Below, piece by piece: positions 41,100 to 51,414 of a stretch of 64,000 nt of DNA (positions within the stretch are counted from its first letter, which is position 1; every line of letters starts with the position of its first letter). The translations under genes were made by a program, and so were the position numbers. The DNA is from JBBSDP01 sp038240605. Lineage in GTDB: Bacteria > Planctomycetota > Phycisphaerae > Tepidisphaerales > Tepidisphaeraceae. The notes under the pieces are model-generated. The model was not told the DNA's origin and made no database searches. It saw nothing but the letters and a program-made list of their open reading frames with translations. Where the stretch lies: assembly GCA_038240605.1 (NCBI GenBank), contig JBBSDP010000001.1, positions 198,808 to 262,807 of the forward strand, read 5' to 3'.

Positions 41100-41417
41100 A
41101 TGAGGTACGCGAGCCGGATTTTGGCAGTGTTGGTCATGATGAGCTTTGTCGGCGCGGTGCACGCAAAGGAAGCGGCCGACACCGCAACCCTGACCGGCAA
41201 GATTACCAAGGTGACCGCCAAGACGATCATCCTGGTTGACGCCGACAAGAAGAATCACACGGTTCGCACGGATGCGAAGACCAAGGTCACCCTCGATGGC
41301 AAGGAAGCCACCCTGGCCGAACTGAAGGCCGGGGAAGACGTCGTCGTGACGCCGAACAAGGGCGTCGCCAAGTCCATCGAGGCGACGAGCGCCGCCGAGG
41401 CGAAGGACGCGAAGTAG
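41100..41417 (+). CDS. Small exported protein, DUF5666/OB-like
   Basis: A 105-residue protein with a signal peptide (SRILAVLVMMSFVGAVHA). The mature part is a small beta-barrel pattern: LTGKITKVTAKTIILVDADK, HTVRTDAKTKVTLDGKEAT, LKAGEDVVVTPNKGVAKSIE. This resembles DUF5666-type domains. No catalytic site is visible. ATG 41100 has GAGGAG upstream. A strong terminator follows the stop by 30 bases, so it is probably transcribed on its own. Confidence 0.8.
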   Translation: MRYASRILAVLVMMSFVGAVHAKEAADTATLTGKITKVTAKTIILVDADKKNHTVRTDAKTKVTLDGKEATLAELKAGEDVVVTPNKGVAKSIEATSAAEAKDAK

Positions 41418-41447
41418 ATCGAGAGATTGATCACGAAGATCCAAAGA

Positions 41448-41490
41448 GATCCGCTCCCTGCGCTTGGCGCGCAAGGGCGGATTTCTTTTT
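41448..41490 (+). terminator. Rho-independent terminator
   Basis: An ATCCGC...GCGGAT stem with an extended GC-rich inner part is followed by TTTCTTTTT. It ends the transcript of the small exported protein before the alpha-2-macroglobulin gene. Confidence 0.8.
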
Positions 41491-41571
41491 GCGCTTCCTC
41501 ACCGCGCAATCCAACTTCTCACCTGTTAGAATAACCCCCCGCTCGCCAACTACTCAAGGAGGAGTAGCCAC

Positions 41572-44500
41572 ATGTCCAAGCCCCCCCGCATGCCGGCAGG
41601 AAGCCGGCGGTTTTGGGTGTCCGTCCTTTGTTTCGCGATCGCGAACGCCGCCGCCTGGGTGGTGTACGACCGCCTGATCCAGCCAGGGCGGCATCATCTG
41701 CTGGAGGTCGTGCAGTTTCAGCCGGGCGAAGGGGCGACGGTCGCGCCGCGGCCGACACTGACCTGGTCGTTCAATCTGAACGTAGCGCCGCCGACGGCGG
41801 ACAACGCCGCCGCGCCCGGCACGGTCTCGCCTCCCGTCTCGGGACGCTGGCAGTGGAAGGACGCGCGCACGCTCAGCTTCGAGCCCGACGCCGATCTTCC
41901 GCCGGCCACGCCCTTCACGCTGACGCTGGCGGCGGATCGCCTGCGTACGCCCGACGGATTTGCCCTGGCCCGTCCCTTCGTCTGCACTTGGCGAACGGCG
42001 CCGCTGGCGGTCCGCTCGGCCATGCAGTCGGCGTTCGACGACGCCGACCGGCTCGTCGTGGCGATGCAGTTCAGCGATACGGTCCGTCCCGCCGACGCGC
42101 TCCAGCACCTCACTCTCACGGGCCCCGACGGCAAACCCGTCAAGTTTCACCTCCACGGCGAGGCCGCCGGCCAGACCGTGCGCGTCATGACCGATCCACT
42201 GGGCACACTGGCCTCGCATGCCGATGCCAGTGTTACGGTCCGGATCTCCGCCGGCCTCGCGGGCACATCGGGCCCGCTCGGGCTGGCCGACACATACGAG
42301 CAACGGCTCCAGATCAGCGCCGACCTGCGCGCCGCCGAAGCGTACGCCTATGCGCCCGCGCAGGGGGAGCCGACGATCACGGTGCGCTTCAACAACCCCG
42401 TGGACGCCGATTCGCTGCGACAGGTCATCTCACTCGATCCACCGGCGGCGGTCTCGGTAACTCCGCAGTATGAAAGCGCATCACTGCGCGGCGGCCTGCG
42501 GCCGGGCACGCGATATGCGATCAAGATCGCCAAGGCCCCGCCCCATGCCGGCTCCAAACAATTCCCCGAGCCGACCACGCTGAGCGTCTTCGTGCCCGAC
42601 CGGACTCCCGGCGTCTGGTTCGAGCACACGGAAGGCTATCTATCCGCCGCGGGAAACCGGACGGTCAAGGCCCACGCGGTGAACCTCCAGGACCTGCGGG
42701 TGTCGGTCACGCACGTTTATGAAAATAACGTGGTCGCCTGGCGCAACGCCGGCTCGCGGCGCGGCTGGCGCGACGCGGAGGCGTACAGCCGTCCGCTGGC
42801 AAACCGGGACCTGCATCTTCCGCTGGAAAAGAATGCACAGCAGAACGTGACGCTGTCGCTGGACGAGCTGTTGCCGGCGGACGCGCAGCGCGACGGCGTC
42901 TACCGCATCTCGCTGGCTGCCCGGCAGCATGACGATTCCCGCCAGCGTGACGACGCCGACCCTGATGAATCGCGCTGGTCGCGGATGGAGAGCGACGCTT
43001 CGGCGGTGGTCACGCTCTCGGATATCGGCCTTTCTGCCAAGCAGGGGCGCGACGGCGTGACGGTCTGGGCAACCTCGCTGCGCAACGCCACTCCCCTCGA
43101 ACACGTGCGCGTCCGACTCTACTCGAACAAGAACCAGCCGATGGGCGAAGCGGTCAGCGACCTCGATGGCCTGGCCCGCATCACCACGGCAAGCGCCGGC
43201 CCGGGCGAACGGCCAAGCGTCCTGCTCGCCGAGTACTCCCCGCCCGCCACCGAGGCCGTCGCCGGAGTGGGGTCCGCGGCCGCCGACACCACCCGTCCTG
43301 GACGTGGACTTACCTGGCTCGATCTCAGCTCCGGCGCGATTGGTTTCGGCGACGCCGAGGTCGGCGGTCGGCCTTACCTGCGCAGCGGCTACGAGGCCTT
43401 CATCTACACAGATCGCGGCGTCTATCGGCCGGGGGAGACGGTCCATCTGCGGGCGATCGTGCGTGGCGTTGATGGGGCGGTGCCGCCGGCCGAGCTGCCG
43501 GTGCGCTGGCAGATCCGCCGGCCCGACCTGCGCAACTGGAAGGCGCAGCGGGCGCAGATTGATGCCGACGGCGCTGCCTCCTTCGATCTCGTGCTGCCGG
43601 CCGACCTGCCGACCGGGCGGTGGAGCGCGCATGTCGGCTTGCCGGATGACGGCCCCGCGCCGCGTTTTTTCGGCAACGTCAGCTTTCAGGTTGAAGAGTT
43701 CATGCCGAACCGGATGAAAGTGGCACTGGACATCGAAGGGCAGGCGCCAACCGCGATGCGCCTGTCGGCGGTCGATCACCCGCTCGTTGCCCAGATTCAC
43801 GCTGATTACCTGTTCGGCCGTCCGGTGACGGAGAGGCCCGCCGCGCTCGTGGCGCGCGTTGACGCGGTCCCCTTTGCGCCGCCGCAGTGGCGCGGGTGGT
43901 CGATCGGCGATGATTCGATTAACGATTCCTCGATCGTCAACTCCGCCGAAGGCAAGCCGATCGGCCGTCGCAGCGAGCTACCGGCCGCGCTGCTCGATGA
44001 CCAGGGGCACGCGAAATGGGAGGTCGATCTCATCGATCTGATCGAGAACGGACAGACCGCCTCGGACGCACCACAACGTCCGCGGCGCCACGGCGTGCGA
44101 CGCCGCGCTGCGGGCGCTGTCGCCTCTATGGCGACTGATTCCAAGGCGAGTGCCGCATCGTATCCCGGACCGTGGCGGCTCACGCTGGCCGGCTCGGTGA
44201 CGGAGACGGGCGGCCGCGCCGTGAGCGCAACCCGCCAAGTCGAGGTGGACCTGGTCCCCTGCTACGTGGCGGTGCGCGCACGTCAGACGGGTATACGCCC
44301 GGGTGTCCAAAGTGATTTTGAGATTGCCCTGGTGAAGCCGGATGGTTCGGTCGCGCCGGAAGCGGCCACCGTGGAAGCGGAGCTGTTCCGCGAATCGTGG
44401 AACGATTCAGTCGTGTTCGAAGAGGGGCGTTACCGCTACCAGTCCACGCGATTGCTGGAGCCCGCATCGTCCGCCGGGCCGGTGAAGGTGGCGCTTGCGG

Positions 44501-47487
44501 GCGGCCGGGGCGTCTGCCCGATCACGCCACCGGCGAGCGGGTCGTTCGTCCTGCGCGTGAAGGATCCTGCGACCGGGTGCATCACCACATGCTCCTTCTA
44601 CGCAGGGGAAGGATATTGGGAAGACACGATCAGCCGGGAGAACCCCGAAAAGCTCGAGCTGGTCGTCGAGCCGCTCGTCCCCGCCGAACTGCGCGCCGCG
44701 GTCAACGCCTGGGCGTCGAACATCCCCTGGACGGCAGCGCGCGGATGGCTGGAGGCGATCCGCCCGCGGCGCGATGCGGCGCGGGTGATCGTCCGCAGCC
44801 CCTTCGCCGGCCGGCTCCTCCTCTCCGTCGAAACCGACGACGTCATCGCCACGCGCGTGATCGAGATGCCGGCGTCACACATGGTCATCCCGATCGTCCT
44901 CCCCGATGGATGTCGCCCCAACGCCTACGTGACCGCAACGGTGATCCGACCCGTCGAACCCAATGCCGCCTGGCGCACGCACCGCGCCGTCGGCGTCGCG
45001 CGATTGAACAGCGATGAGAGCGCGCGCCGGCTCGGCGTCGAGATCGCCCTGCCGACCGAGGTCCGGCCGATGCAATCGCTGCCGGTGCGGCTGCGCGTTC
45101 GCGATGCCGCGGGCCGTCCCGTCGCCAACGCGGCCATCACGGTTGCCGCGGTCGACGAGGGCATCTGCCAGCTCACCGGCTTCGCGACGCCCGACCCCTT
45201 CGCCTACTTCTCCGCCGCCCGCGCTTTGGGCGTGCATTCAGCGGACCTCTACAGCCAACTGATGCCCGAGACCGCGCGACCGCAGAAGAACGGAACCGTG
45301 GGTGGTGACGGCGGCGATGCGCTGGGCGATGCCCGCCACCGCTCCCCCGTCTCCGCGGCGCGGGTACGGCCGGTGGCGCTCTACAGCGGCGTGATCCACA
45401 CCGATGGGCAAGGACTAGGTTCCGCCGATTTCCCGGTCCCGCCGTTCACGGGCTTGCTGCGCGTGATGGCGGTTGCCTCGGCGCAGAGCGCATCGGGTTC
45501 TTCGGATCAATCTGTCTTCGTGCGCTCGCCATTGCTCGTGCAGAGCAGTTGGCCGCGCTTCGCCGCGCCGGGCGACCGGTTCACGGTGCCGCTGTTGATT
45601 TTCAATAACACGACGAACGCGGGTGAAGCGAAGGTCGCCCTCCAGTGGATCGATGACGGAGACAAGCCGGGACCGATCGGCTTTACATCGACACGCGAAC
45701 GACGGATCGATCTGGCGCCGCTGCCCGTCCGTGCAGGCGGGCAGGCGACGGCCTCCGTTGACGTCACCGTCGCGGACCGGATCGGCGTCGCCCGCGCCCG
45801 GCTCATCGCCGACCTCGATGGCGAGCACTACGAGGAGACGCTGGAACTTCCGGTTCGCCCCGCAAGCCCCTCGATCTTACTGGGCGGCTACGCGTCCGCC
45901 GCGCCCGACAAACCATGCAAAGTTTCCATGCCAGGCGGCATGGTGGAAGGCACCGCGCGATACACCGTGCGCATTTCCCCGTGGCCGGTGCTGGAGCTGC
46001 CGCAGGGCTTGGAATACCTCGATCACTATCCATATGGCTGTGCCGAACAGACGACCAGCACCCTCTTCCCGCTCGTCTACCTCCCCGACATCGGACGTCA
46101 GATTGCACCCGGCTTGTTTGACAAGGATCGCGTCGCCAACAAGGTGCAGGTCGGGATCACTCGCCTGATCGGCATGCAGACCGCCGACGGCGGCCTGGCC
46201 ATGTGGCCCGGCGAGCGCGAGCCATGGCCCTGGGCGAGCGTCTACGCCGCACACTTCCTCGTCGAGGCCAAGGCGGCGGGTTACGAAGTGCCCGATGAGT
46301 TCCGCGAGCACCTGCTGCGCTACGTCCGCACGTTGCTCACCCAGGCAGCCGATGGACCCGAGAACATCGAGACGCAAACCTACGCGTGCTACGTGCTGGC
46401 GCTGGCGGGCAAGCCGGAACGTGCGGCGATGAGCCGCCTCGGCGAACGGCTCGCCGCAGCGGGAACGGTTGGCGATGGAATCAACAATGAAGCACGTTTT
46501 CACCTCGCGGCCGCCTGGCTCGCCGCGGGTCGCCGTGACCTGGCAACCTGGCTGATTCCCCAAACCCCGCCGCCTGCGCGGGCGGACCGCCGGCTCACCG
46601 GCAATCTCGCATCGCCGATCCGGGAGCGAGCGGTTCTGTTGAGCACGCTGCTGGCCGTCCAGCCGGATCATCCCGCGCTGCCTGAGCTGGCCCGGCAACT
46701 CGCCAGCGCCAGTCGCGAGGGACGTTGGCGCAGCACACAGGACACCGCCTTCGCCGTCATGGCGATCGGCCGTTACCTGCGCACGGCTCGTTCAACCGTG
46801 CCTTACGCCACGGCGGAACTCCTGCTCGACGGACGATCTGTTGCGAAGGCTGAGGAAGGTCAGCCGCTCGTGTGGGAGGCGCCGCCGGATCTAACGTCCG
46901 TCCCGGACAAGCTGGAAATGCGCATCACCGGGGCACCAGATGCCATCGCGCACGTCGCCTGGACGCAGACCGGCGTCGCGCCCAAACCGCCCGCCGACGC
47001 CGACAACGGGCTGAAGGTGCGGCGCCGCTACCTCAATGCACAGGGCAACCCGCTGCGTGACAACGTCGTGCGCAGCGGTGACCTGGTGCTGGTCGAGCTT
47101 TCGGTCGAATCCGCCGCTCCACTCGAGCACGTGGTAATCGAAGACCTGCTCCCCGCGGGACTGGAGATCGAGAACCCGCGCCTGCTCACCTCAGCCGAGC
47201 AGGCCAAAGCGAAGGGCCATCCTCAGGACGACAGCCATCGCATTTTCCAGGATAGCCGGCTGGACATTCGCGACGACCGTTTGATCGTCGTCGGCCACCT
47301 CGACTCGTCCGCACCGGGCACGTACCTGTACACCGCCCGCGCCGTCGCGCCGGGCATTTTCGTGACACCCGCGGTCCGGGCCGAGTGCATGTACGACATC
47401 GGAACCTCCAGCCTCTTTGGCGGCGGCGGAACGTTGAAGGTGCTGGCGATCGACTCGGCCCGCGTCGTGGATACGGGAAGGGATTAG
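41572..47487 (+). CDS. Bacterial alpha-2-macroglobulin, thioester type
   Basis: A 1971-residue membrane-anchored protease trap. An N-terminal hydrophobic segment (residues 14-32) anchors it; no lipobox is seen. Many beta-sandwich MG domains follow (YRPGETVHLRAIVRGVDGAV is the macroglobulin bait-region entry; GVYRPGE near residue 625). The thioester motif C-A-E-Q is at Cys1490 in YGCAEQTTST, inside an alpha/alpha toroid (QTADGGLAMWPGEREPWPWA). Such proteins capture attacking proteases in the periplasm. pbpC lies directly downstream, as in the yfhM-pbpC pair of enterobacteria, linking defence with peptidoglycan repair. GGAGGAG precedes ATG 41572. Confidence 0.93.
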   Translation: MSKPPRMPAGSRRFWVSVLCFAIANAAAWVVYDRLIQPGRHHLLEVVQFQPGEGATVAPRPTLTWSFNLNVAPPTADNAAAPGTVSPPVSGRWQWKDARTLSFEPDADLPPATPFTLTLAADRLRTPDGFALARPFVCTWRTAPLAVRSAMQSAFDDADRLVVAMQFSDTVRPADALQHLTLTGPDGKPVKFHLHGEAAGQTVRVMTDPLGTLASHADASVTVRISAGLAGTSGPLGLADTYEQRLQISADLRAAEAYAYAPAQGEPTITVRFNNPVDADSLRQVISLDPPAAVSVTPQYESASLRGGLRPGTRYAIKIAKAPPHAGSKQFPEPTTLSVFVPDRTPGVWFEHTEGYLSAAGNRTVKAHAVNLQDLRVSVTHVYENNVVAWRNAGSRRGWRDAEAYSRPLANRDLHLPLEKNAQQNVTLSLDELLPADAQRDGVYRISLAARQHDDSRQRDDADPDESRWSRMESDASAVVTLSDIGLSAKQGRDGVTVWATSLRNATPLEHVRVRLYSNKNQPMGEAVSDLDGLARITTASAGPGERPSVLLAEYSPPATEAVAGVGSAAADTTRPGRGLTWLDLSSGAIGFGDAEVGGRPYLRSGYEAFIYTDRGVYRPGETVHLRAIVRGVDGAVPPAELPVRWQIRRPDLRNWKAQRAQIDADGAASFDLVLPADLPTGRWSAHVGLPDDGPAPRFFGNVSFQVEEFMPNRMKVALDIEGQAPTAMRLSAVDHPLVAQIHADYLFGRPVTERPAALVARVDAVPFAPPQWRGWSIGDDSINDSSIVNSAEGKPIGRRSELPAALLDDQGHAKWEVDLIDLIENGQTASDAPQRPRRHGVRRRAAGAVASMATDSKASAASYPGPWRLTLAGSVTETGGRAVSATRQVEVDLVPCYVAVRARQTGIRPGVQSDFEIALVKPDGSVAPEAATVEAELFRESWNDSVVFEEGRYRYQSTRLLEPASSAGPVKVALAGGRGVCPITPPASGSFVLRVKDPATGCITTCSFYAGEGYWEDTISRENPEKLELVVEPLVPAELRAAVNAWASNIPWTAARGWLEAIRPRRDAARVIVRSPFAGRLLLSVETDDVIATRVIEMPASHMVIPIVLPDGCRPNAYVTATVIRPVEPNAAWRTHRAVGVARLNSDESARRLGVEIALPTEVRPMQSLPVRLRVRDAAGRPVANAAITVAAVDEGICQLTGFATPDPFAYFSAARALGVHSADLYSQLMPETARPQKNGTVGGDGGDALGDARHRSPVSAARVRPVALYSGVIHTDGQGLGSADFPVPPFTGLLRVMAVASAQSASGSSDQSVFVRSPLLVQSSWPRFAAPGDRFTVPLLIFNNTTNAGEAKVALQWIDDGDKPGPIGFTSTRERRIDLAPLPVRAGGQATASVDVTVADRIGVARARLIADLDGEHYEETLELPVRPASPSILLGGYASAAPDKPCKVSMPGGMVEGTARYTVRISPWPVLELPQGLEYLDHYPYGCAEQTTSTLFPLVYLPDIGRQIAPGLFDKDRVANKVQVGITRLIGMQTADGGLAMWPGEREPWPWASVYAAHFLVEAKAAGYEVPDEFREHLLRYVRTLLTQAADGPENIETQTYACYVLALAGKPERAAMSRLGERLAAAGTVGDGINNEARFHLAAAWLAAGRRDLATWLIPQTPPPARADRRLTGNLASPIRERAVLLSTLLAVQPDHPALPELARQLASASREGRWRSTQDTAFAVMAIGRYLRTARSTVPYATAELLLDGRSVAKAEEGQPLVWEAPPDLTSVPDKLEMRITGAPDAIAHVAWTQTGVAPKPPADADNGLKVRRRYLNAQGNPLRDNVVRSGDLVLVELSVESAAPLEHVVIEDLLPAGLEIENPRLLTSAEQAKAKGHPQDDSHRIFQDSRLDIRDDRLIVVGHLDSSAPGTYLYTARAVAPGIFVTPAVRAECMYDIGTSSLFGGGGTLKVLAIDSARVVDTGRD

Positions 47488-47510
47488 GCAGGCGGTCGTG
47501 TTCTGCCTCT

Positions 47511-47677
47511 CAGTAGGGCAGACATTCGTGTCTGCCACGCGGTCGCGAGTGCGGGCGTACCCGCCCGCCGAACGAATGCGTTCTCCTCGCGCAAGCACGA
47601 CGAGTGCGTGCCGGCTCGGGAGACGAGTACGTCTCCGCTCCCCGGCCCGCGGCAGACAGGAATGATCTGCCCTACTG
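47511..47677. repeat. 167-base element with 12-bp perfect terminal inverted repeats
   Basis: CAGTAGGGCAGA (47511-47522) and TCTGCCCTACTG (47666-47677) are exact reverse complements. Inside are smaller palindromes, for example GCAGACattcgTGTCTGC, GCGGGCGtaCCCGCCCGC and GGAGACgagtaCGTCTCC. It has no coding capacity and fits a MITE-like non-autonomous element. It lies between the alpha-2-macroglobulin gene and pbpC. Confidence 0.85.
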
Positions 47678-47688
47678 AAGAAATCTGA

Positions 47689-49893
47689 ATGACAGTGCCA
47701 ACGTCAACTCATCGAGCCTCACGCGAAACGTCGGCGTCCCCTCCCGCGCGCCTTCGATGGCTCCGCCGAATTGCCAAGGCACTGCTCCTTACCCCGCTTC
47801 TCCCGTTCTGCATTTTTCGCGCCGCGGTCGCATGGTGGCCTTATCCCGCCGGGATCGAGGTTGTGCAGCCGGCTGATACGCTCGTCCTCGATGTGAGTGG
47901 GCGGCCGCTTGCCGCCTTTGCGGCGCGGGATGAGCAATGGCGCGAGCCGTTGAAGATCGAGCAGGTCAGCCCGCACCTGCTGAAGGCGATCGTCGCGGTG
48001 GAAGATGCTCGCTTCTACCAGCACGGCGGGGTCGATTGGCGCTCCGTCACCGGCGCGGCATGGGAGGACGTGCGCGGATTATCCGTTCGGCGCGGCGCCA
48101 GCACGCTGACGATGCAGGTGCAACGGCTCCGCGATCCGAGGCCGCGCACGTTCTGGAATAAATTCGATCAGGCCATCCGGGCGGAACAGCTCGAGCAACG
48201 CCAATCCAAGCGGGCCATCCTGCTGGAATACGTCAACGGTGCTCCGTTCGGCGGCAACCTCGCTGGAGCCGGGGCGGCGAGCCGTCGTTATTTCGGCAAG
48301 CCGTGCGCAGCGCTCAGTCTCGGCGAAGCCGCTCTGCTGGCCGGCATCCCGCAAGCGCCTGCCCGACTCCGTGCGGATCGGTTCCCGCAGCGGGCGATGA
48401 CCCGGCGGAACCACGTCCTGGACCGCATGCTCGCCCTCGGCGCCATCACCAGCCGGCAACACGATGAAGCGGCGGCGGAACCGGTCAACGCCCTCTGGCG
48501 GCCGCTCCCGCAGGACAGGCCAAGCCGCGGCGATGCGCCCGCCGATGGCGGTCTCCCCACTCTGACGCTTCTCGCCACCCACACTGCCCGGGACGGCGGG
48601 ACGCTGCGCACGACACTCGACGCCAACGTTCAACGTACCGCCTGCCGAATCGCATCGGATGCCATGGAACCGCTGCACGGCGATGGCGTCACCGCAGCCG
48701 CGGTCGTCGTCCTCGACACGGCGCATTCGCGATGTGAGGCGCTGGTCAGCCTGACATCGTCGGTCACGGGGCGCGGCGCAGACGCGATTGATCTCACGCG
48801 GAGCGCGCGATCCACCGGCTCGGTGCTGAAGCCGTTCATTTACGCGGCGGCGTTCGACGCCGGCATCTGCACGCCGGCCACGCTCCTGGATGATTCGCCG
48901 ACCGCCTGGCCCGGCTACCTCCCCGCCGATTACGACCGGCGTTTCCGCGGCCCGCTGCCTGCGGCGGAGGCGCTGGCGGAGAGCCGTAACGTGCCGGCGA
49001 TGGTGTTGCTGTCGCGCGTCGGAGTGGAGCCGACGGTGGGTTTGCTGGAGACGGCCGGGCTGCAAAAGCTGGGGCGGACGCCCGATCGGTATGGTTTATC
49101 GCTGGCGATCGGCGGCGCTGAAGCGACGCCGCTCGAGATCGCGACCGCCTATGCCGCGCTGGCCCGCGGCGGCCGATGCGCCGAGGCAATCATTTTTCTG
49201 CCGCCGGCAGGTACGTCCGCGGCGCAAGAACGTCCCGTCCACTTTCTTCCTCCCTCCGCTTGCTGGCAGGTACTGGGGGCGCTGAGCGATCCGGAGCGAA
49301 CGTCGCGGGTTTGCCGCGAAGCGGCGCCGACCCGTGCGGCGTGGAAGACGGGGACGAGCAGCGGCCATCGCGATGCGTGGTGTGCCGCGGTCACACCGCG
49401 CCACACCGTCGTCGTCTGGGTCGGCAATCCGGCTGGGGAAGGATCGCCGGCGCTCGTGGGCGCTGAAGCCGCCGCCCCGATCGCCCTGCGCTTGATTGCC
49501 GCATTGGAGCCGGACGGAAATCTGCCGTGGACACGGGTTGCTCCGCCGCAACCGATCGCGGAAGCGCCGACCGCCGTGCATGCCCTGAGTGCCGCCGCGC
49601 CTGGGGTGACGCTGGTTTCCCCAACCTCCGGGCAGTCATTCATCCTCGACCCGACTCTTCCCTCCGCACGCCAGCGCGTGCTGCTTCACGGCGTCGCCGG
49701 CTCGGACTCGGTGCGGAAGTCCGATGCGCGTTCATTGTGGTGGTTCGTTGATGGCCAGCCCCTGGTGGCAACCCCGAACGATGGCGACCGCACCTGGTGG
49801 CAACCGACGCCGGGATCCCACGAAATCCGCGTCGTGGATTCCGCGGGGCACAGTGCGTCCGCCACGATTCAGGTCCTCTCGCCCGGCCCTTAA
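47689..49893 (+). CDS. pbpC: Penicillin-binding protein 1C
   Basis: A 734-residue bifunctional peptidoglycan synthase. A membrane anchor lies at residues 30-50. The GT51 transglycosylase has E105 in VAVEDARFYQHGG and the EYVNGAPFGGN motif. The transpeptidase has S378-V-L-K (TGSVLKPF), E-S-R-N as second motif, and K553-T-G-T (AWKTGTSSG). A C-terminal BiPBP_C beta domain follows (VTLVSPTSGQSFILDPTLPS). It pairs with the upstream alpha-2-macroglobulin. The stop overlaps the convergent hydrolase by 4 bases. Confidence 0.94.
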   Translation: MTVPTSTHRASRETSASPPARLRWLRRIAKALLLTPLLPFCIFRAAVAWWPYPAGIEVVQPADTLVLDVSGRPLAAFAARDEQWREPLKIEQVSPHLLKAIVAVEDARFYQHGGVDWRSVTGAAWEDVRGLSVRRGASTLTMQVQRLRDPRPRTFWNKFDQAIRAEQLEQRQSKRAILLEYVNGAPFGGNLAGAGAASRRYFGKPCAALSLGEAALLAGIPQAPARLRADRFPQRAMTRRNHVLDRMLALGAITSRQHDEAAAEPVNALWRPLPQDRPSRGDAPADGGLPTLTLLATHTARDGGTLRTTLDANVQRTACRIASDAMEPLHGDGVTAAAVVVLDTAHSRCEALVSLTSSVTGRGADAIDLTRSARSTGSVLKPFIYAAAFDAGICTPATLLDDSPTAWPGYLPADYDRRFRGPLPAAEALAESRNVPAMVLLSRVGVEPTVGLLETAGLQKLGRTPDRYGLSLAIGGAEATPLEIATAYAALARGGRCAEAIIFLPPAGTSAAQERPVHFLPPSACWQVLGALSDPERTSRVCREAAPTRAAWKTGTSSGHRDAWCAAVTPRHTVVVWVGNPAGEGSPALVGAEAAAPIALRLIAALEPDGNLPWTRVAPPQPIAEAPTAVHALSAAAPGVTLVSPTSGQSFILDPTLPSARQRVLLHGVAGSDSVRKSDARSLWWFVDGQPLVATPNDGDRTWWQPTPGSHEIRVVDSAGHSASATIQVLSPGP

Positions 49894-51182
49894 AGCCCCT
49901 GCTCGAATTCCCGGCCGTCCGGCCATTGCGTGATGCCGTCGGCGACCGGGTGCAGGAGCGGGTCGATCAACTCGATCAGGAACTTGTGATTCGGGTCGTA
50001 ATCCGAATTGAAGAGGACGGCCCAGGTGAGTCCATCATGACGGCGGACAAGCAGCGAACCGGAGCCGTCAAGAAGGCCCGTGTGCCACGTGTTCGCCTTT
50101 CCGCCGGCGACGGGACGCACCTCCCATCCGCAGGCGTAGTAGGCGGCCTTCGGCTTCCCATCCAGCTCAAACCCGGTGTCGCGCGGACGGCGAAACATTT
50201 CAGCGATCGATTCTTCACTGAGGATCGGACACCGCGCCGGATCGTCGAAGGAACTAGAGAAGCGGACGAGCTCCGCGGCCGAGGCGATCCACCCGCCGTG
50301 CGCATCCATCGCCTCGATGCACCATCCGCCGTAAGCCACCGGGACCTTTCCCCGGCCAACCTCGACGACGCTCTGCACGCGCGCATCACCGCGTGGATAG
50401 TAGCGAACCTCGCCCGCCGCGCGGCCGGCCTCCGGCGTTCGCCCCAGCCGCATGCGGGTGATCTCAAGTGGACGCAGGATGTGGCTGGTCACATATTGCT
50501 CATACGACTGCTTCGATGTCCGTTCGATCACCCGTCCCAGCACGCAGTAGCCGAAGTTGGAATACGCCTCGCGCGTACCGGGATCAAAGTCGAGGGGACG
50601 GCCCATCATGTAGGCGATGATGTCGTTTGGCATGGCCGGCGGCGCGTGGCCCGCTGCTTTGGCGATCTCGATCGGACGGAACATCGGGTCAAACGAGGCA
50701 TCGCGGTCAAAGCCGGCGGTGTGATGCAGCAACTGGCGAATCGTGATGTGGGCCAGACGCGGGTCCATCCGCGCCCCCTTCTCCTCGAGGATCGGAGAGA
50801 GCCCGAGCATCTCGAACGGGTGATCGTCGAGTCGAAGCTTGCCGTGCTCCTGGAGCTGGACGATCGCGGCAGCCGTGAACGGCTTGGAGATGCTGGCGAT
50901 GCGGAAGAGCGCATTGGGCTCGACCGGCTCATGCTTCTCCACGTCCGCATAACCAAAGCCGCGGGCATAGACGATGCGGCCGTTCCGCGCGATCGCCAGG
51001 GCCGCACCGGGCACCTCGTGCTCCTTCATGAACGCGAGCATGAATCGGTCGAATGCCGCCAGGTGCGGCTCCGCGTCTCCGGAGATGGGGATCTCGGCAG
51101 CGATGAGAGACGTTGCGAGGCCAACGAGCATCAGGCCGGCCGCGCAGCTGGCGAGGCGATTGGAACGGGATGGGCAATCCAT
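49890..51182 (-). CDS. Serine hydrolase of the class C beta-lactamase / EstB family
   Basis: About 430 residues with a signal peptide (CAAGLMLVGLATSLIAA). The active site has S97-I-S-K100 (RIASISKPF), Tyr of YSNFGY at about residue 207, and H-T-G (WHTGLLDGSG) near 362. This is the beta-lactamase-like esterase/D-aminopeptidase family rather than a proven beta-lactamase. It acts in the periplasm on an ester or peptide. ATG 51182 (MDCPSRSN) or 51212. The convergent end overlaps pbpC. Confidence 0.9.
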   Translation of the reverse strand: MDCPSRSNRLASCAAGLMLVGLATSLIAAEIPISGDAEPHLAAFDRFMLAFMKEHEVPGAALAIARNGRIVYARGFGYADVEKHEPVEPNALFRIASISKPFTAAAIVQLQEHGKLRLDDHPFEMLGLSPILEEKGARMDPRLAHITIRQLLHHTAGFDRDASFDPMFRPIEIAKAAGHAPPAMPNDIIAYMMGRPLDFDPGTREAYSNFGYCVLGRVIERTSKQSYEQYVTSHILRPLEITRMRLGRTPEAGRAAGEVRYYPRGDARVQSVVEVGRGKVPVAYGGWCIEAMDAHGGWIASAAELVRFSSSFDDPARCPILSEESIAEMFRRPRDTGFELDGKPKAAYYACGWEVRPVAGGKANTWHTGLLDGSGSLLVRRHDGLTWAVLFNSDYDPNHKFLIELIDPLLHPVADGITQWPDGREFEQGL

Positions 51183-51414
51183 TCCTGCAAAATCTAGTCG
51201 CGCGGCAGCCAATGTGGAATCTGCGGTGTCCGACCGCCATTCAGCGGGGGGGGCGGGACGATGTCTGCGGGTCCTGCGGTCTGGGGATGAAATCCGCCGA
51301 TAAGAACCTTCTGTTGTCTGCCTCCAGGTGCTCAGTGCCCGACTGGCTTTCTAAAGCGTCGCGAGCCCTGCTCCGATGGGACTCGGTCGGGCTATTCACG
51401 AAGGGAACATATTG

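Noticed and set aside
47488..47688. Possible CRISPR-like array because of repeated palindromic units
   Set aside because: Units differ in sequence and spacing; it is better explained as one element with terminal inverted repeats.
49890..51182. Antibiotic-resistance beta-lactamase
   Set aside because: The S-x-x-K, Y-S-N and H-T-G motifs fit the broad EstB/D-aminopeptidase-like family; nothing points specifically to drug hydrolysis.
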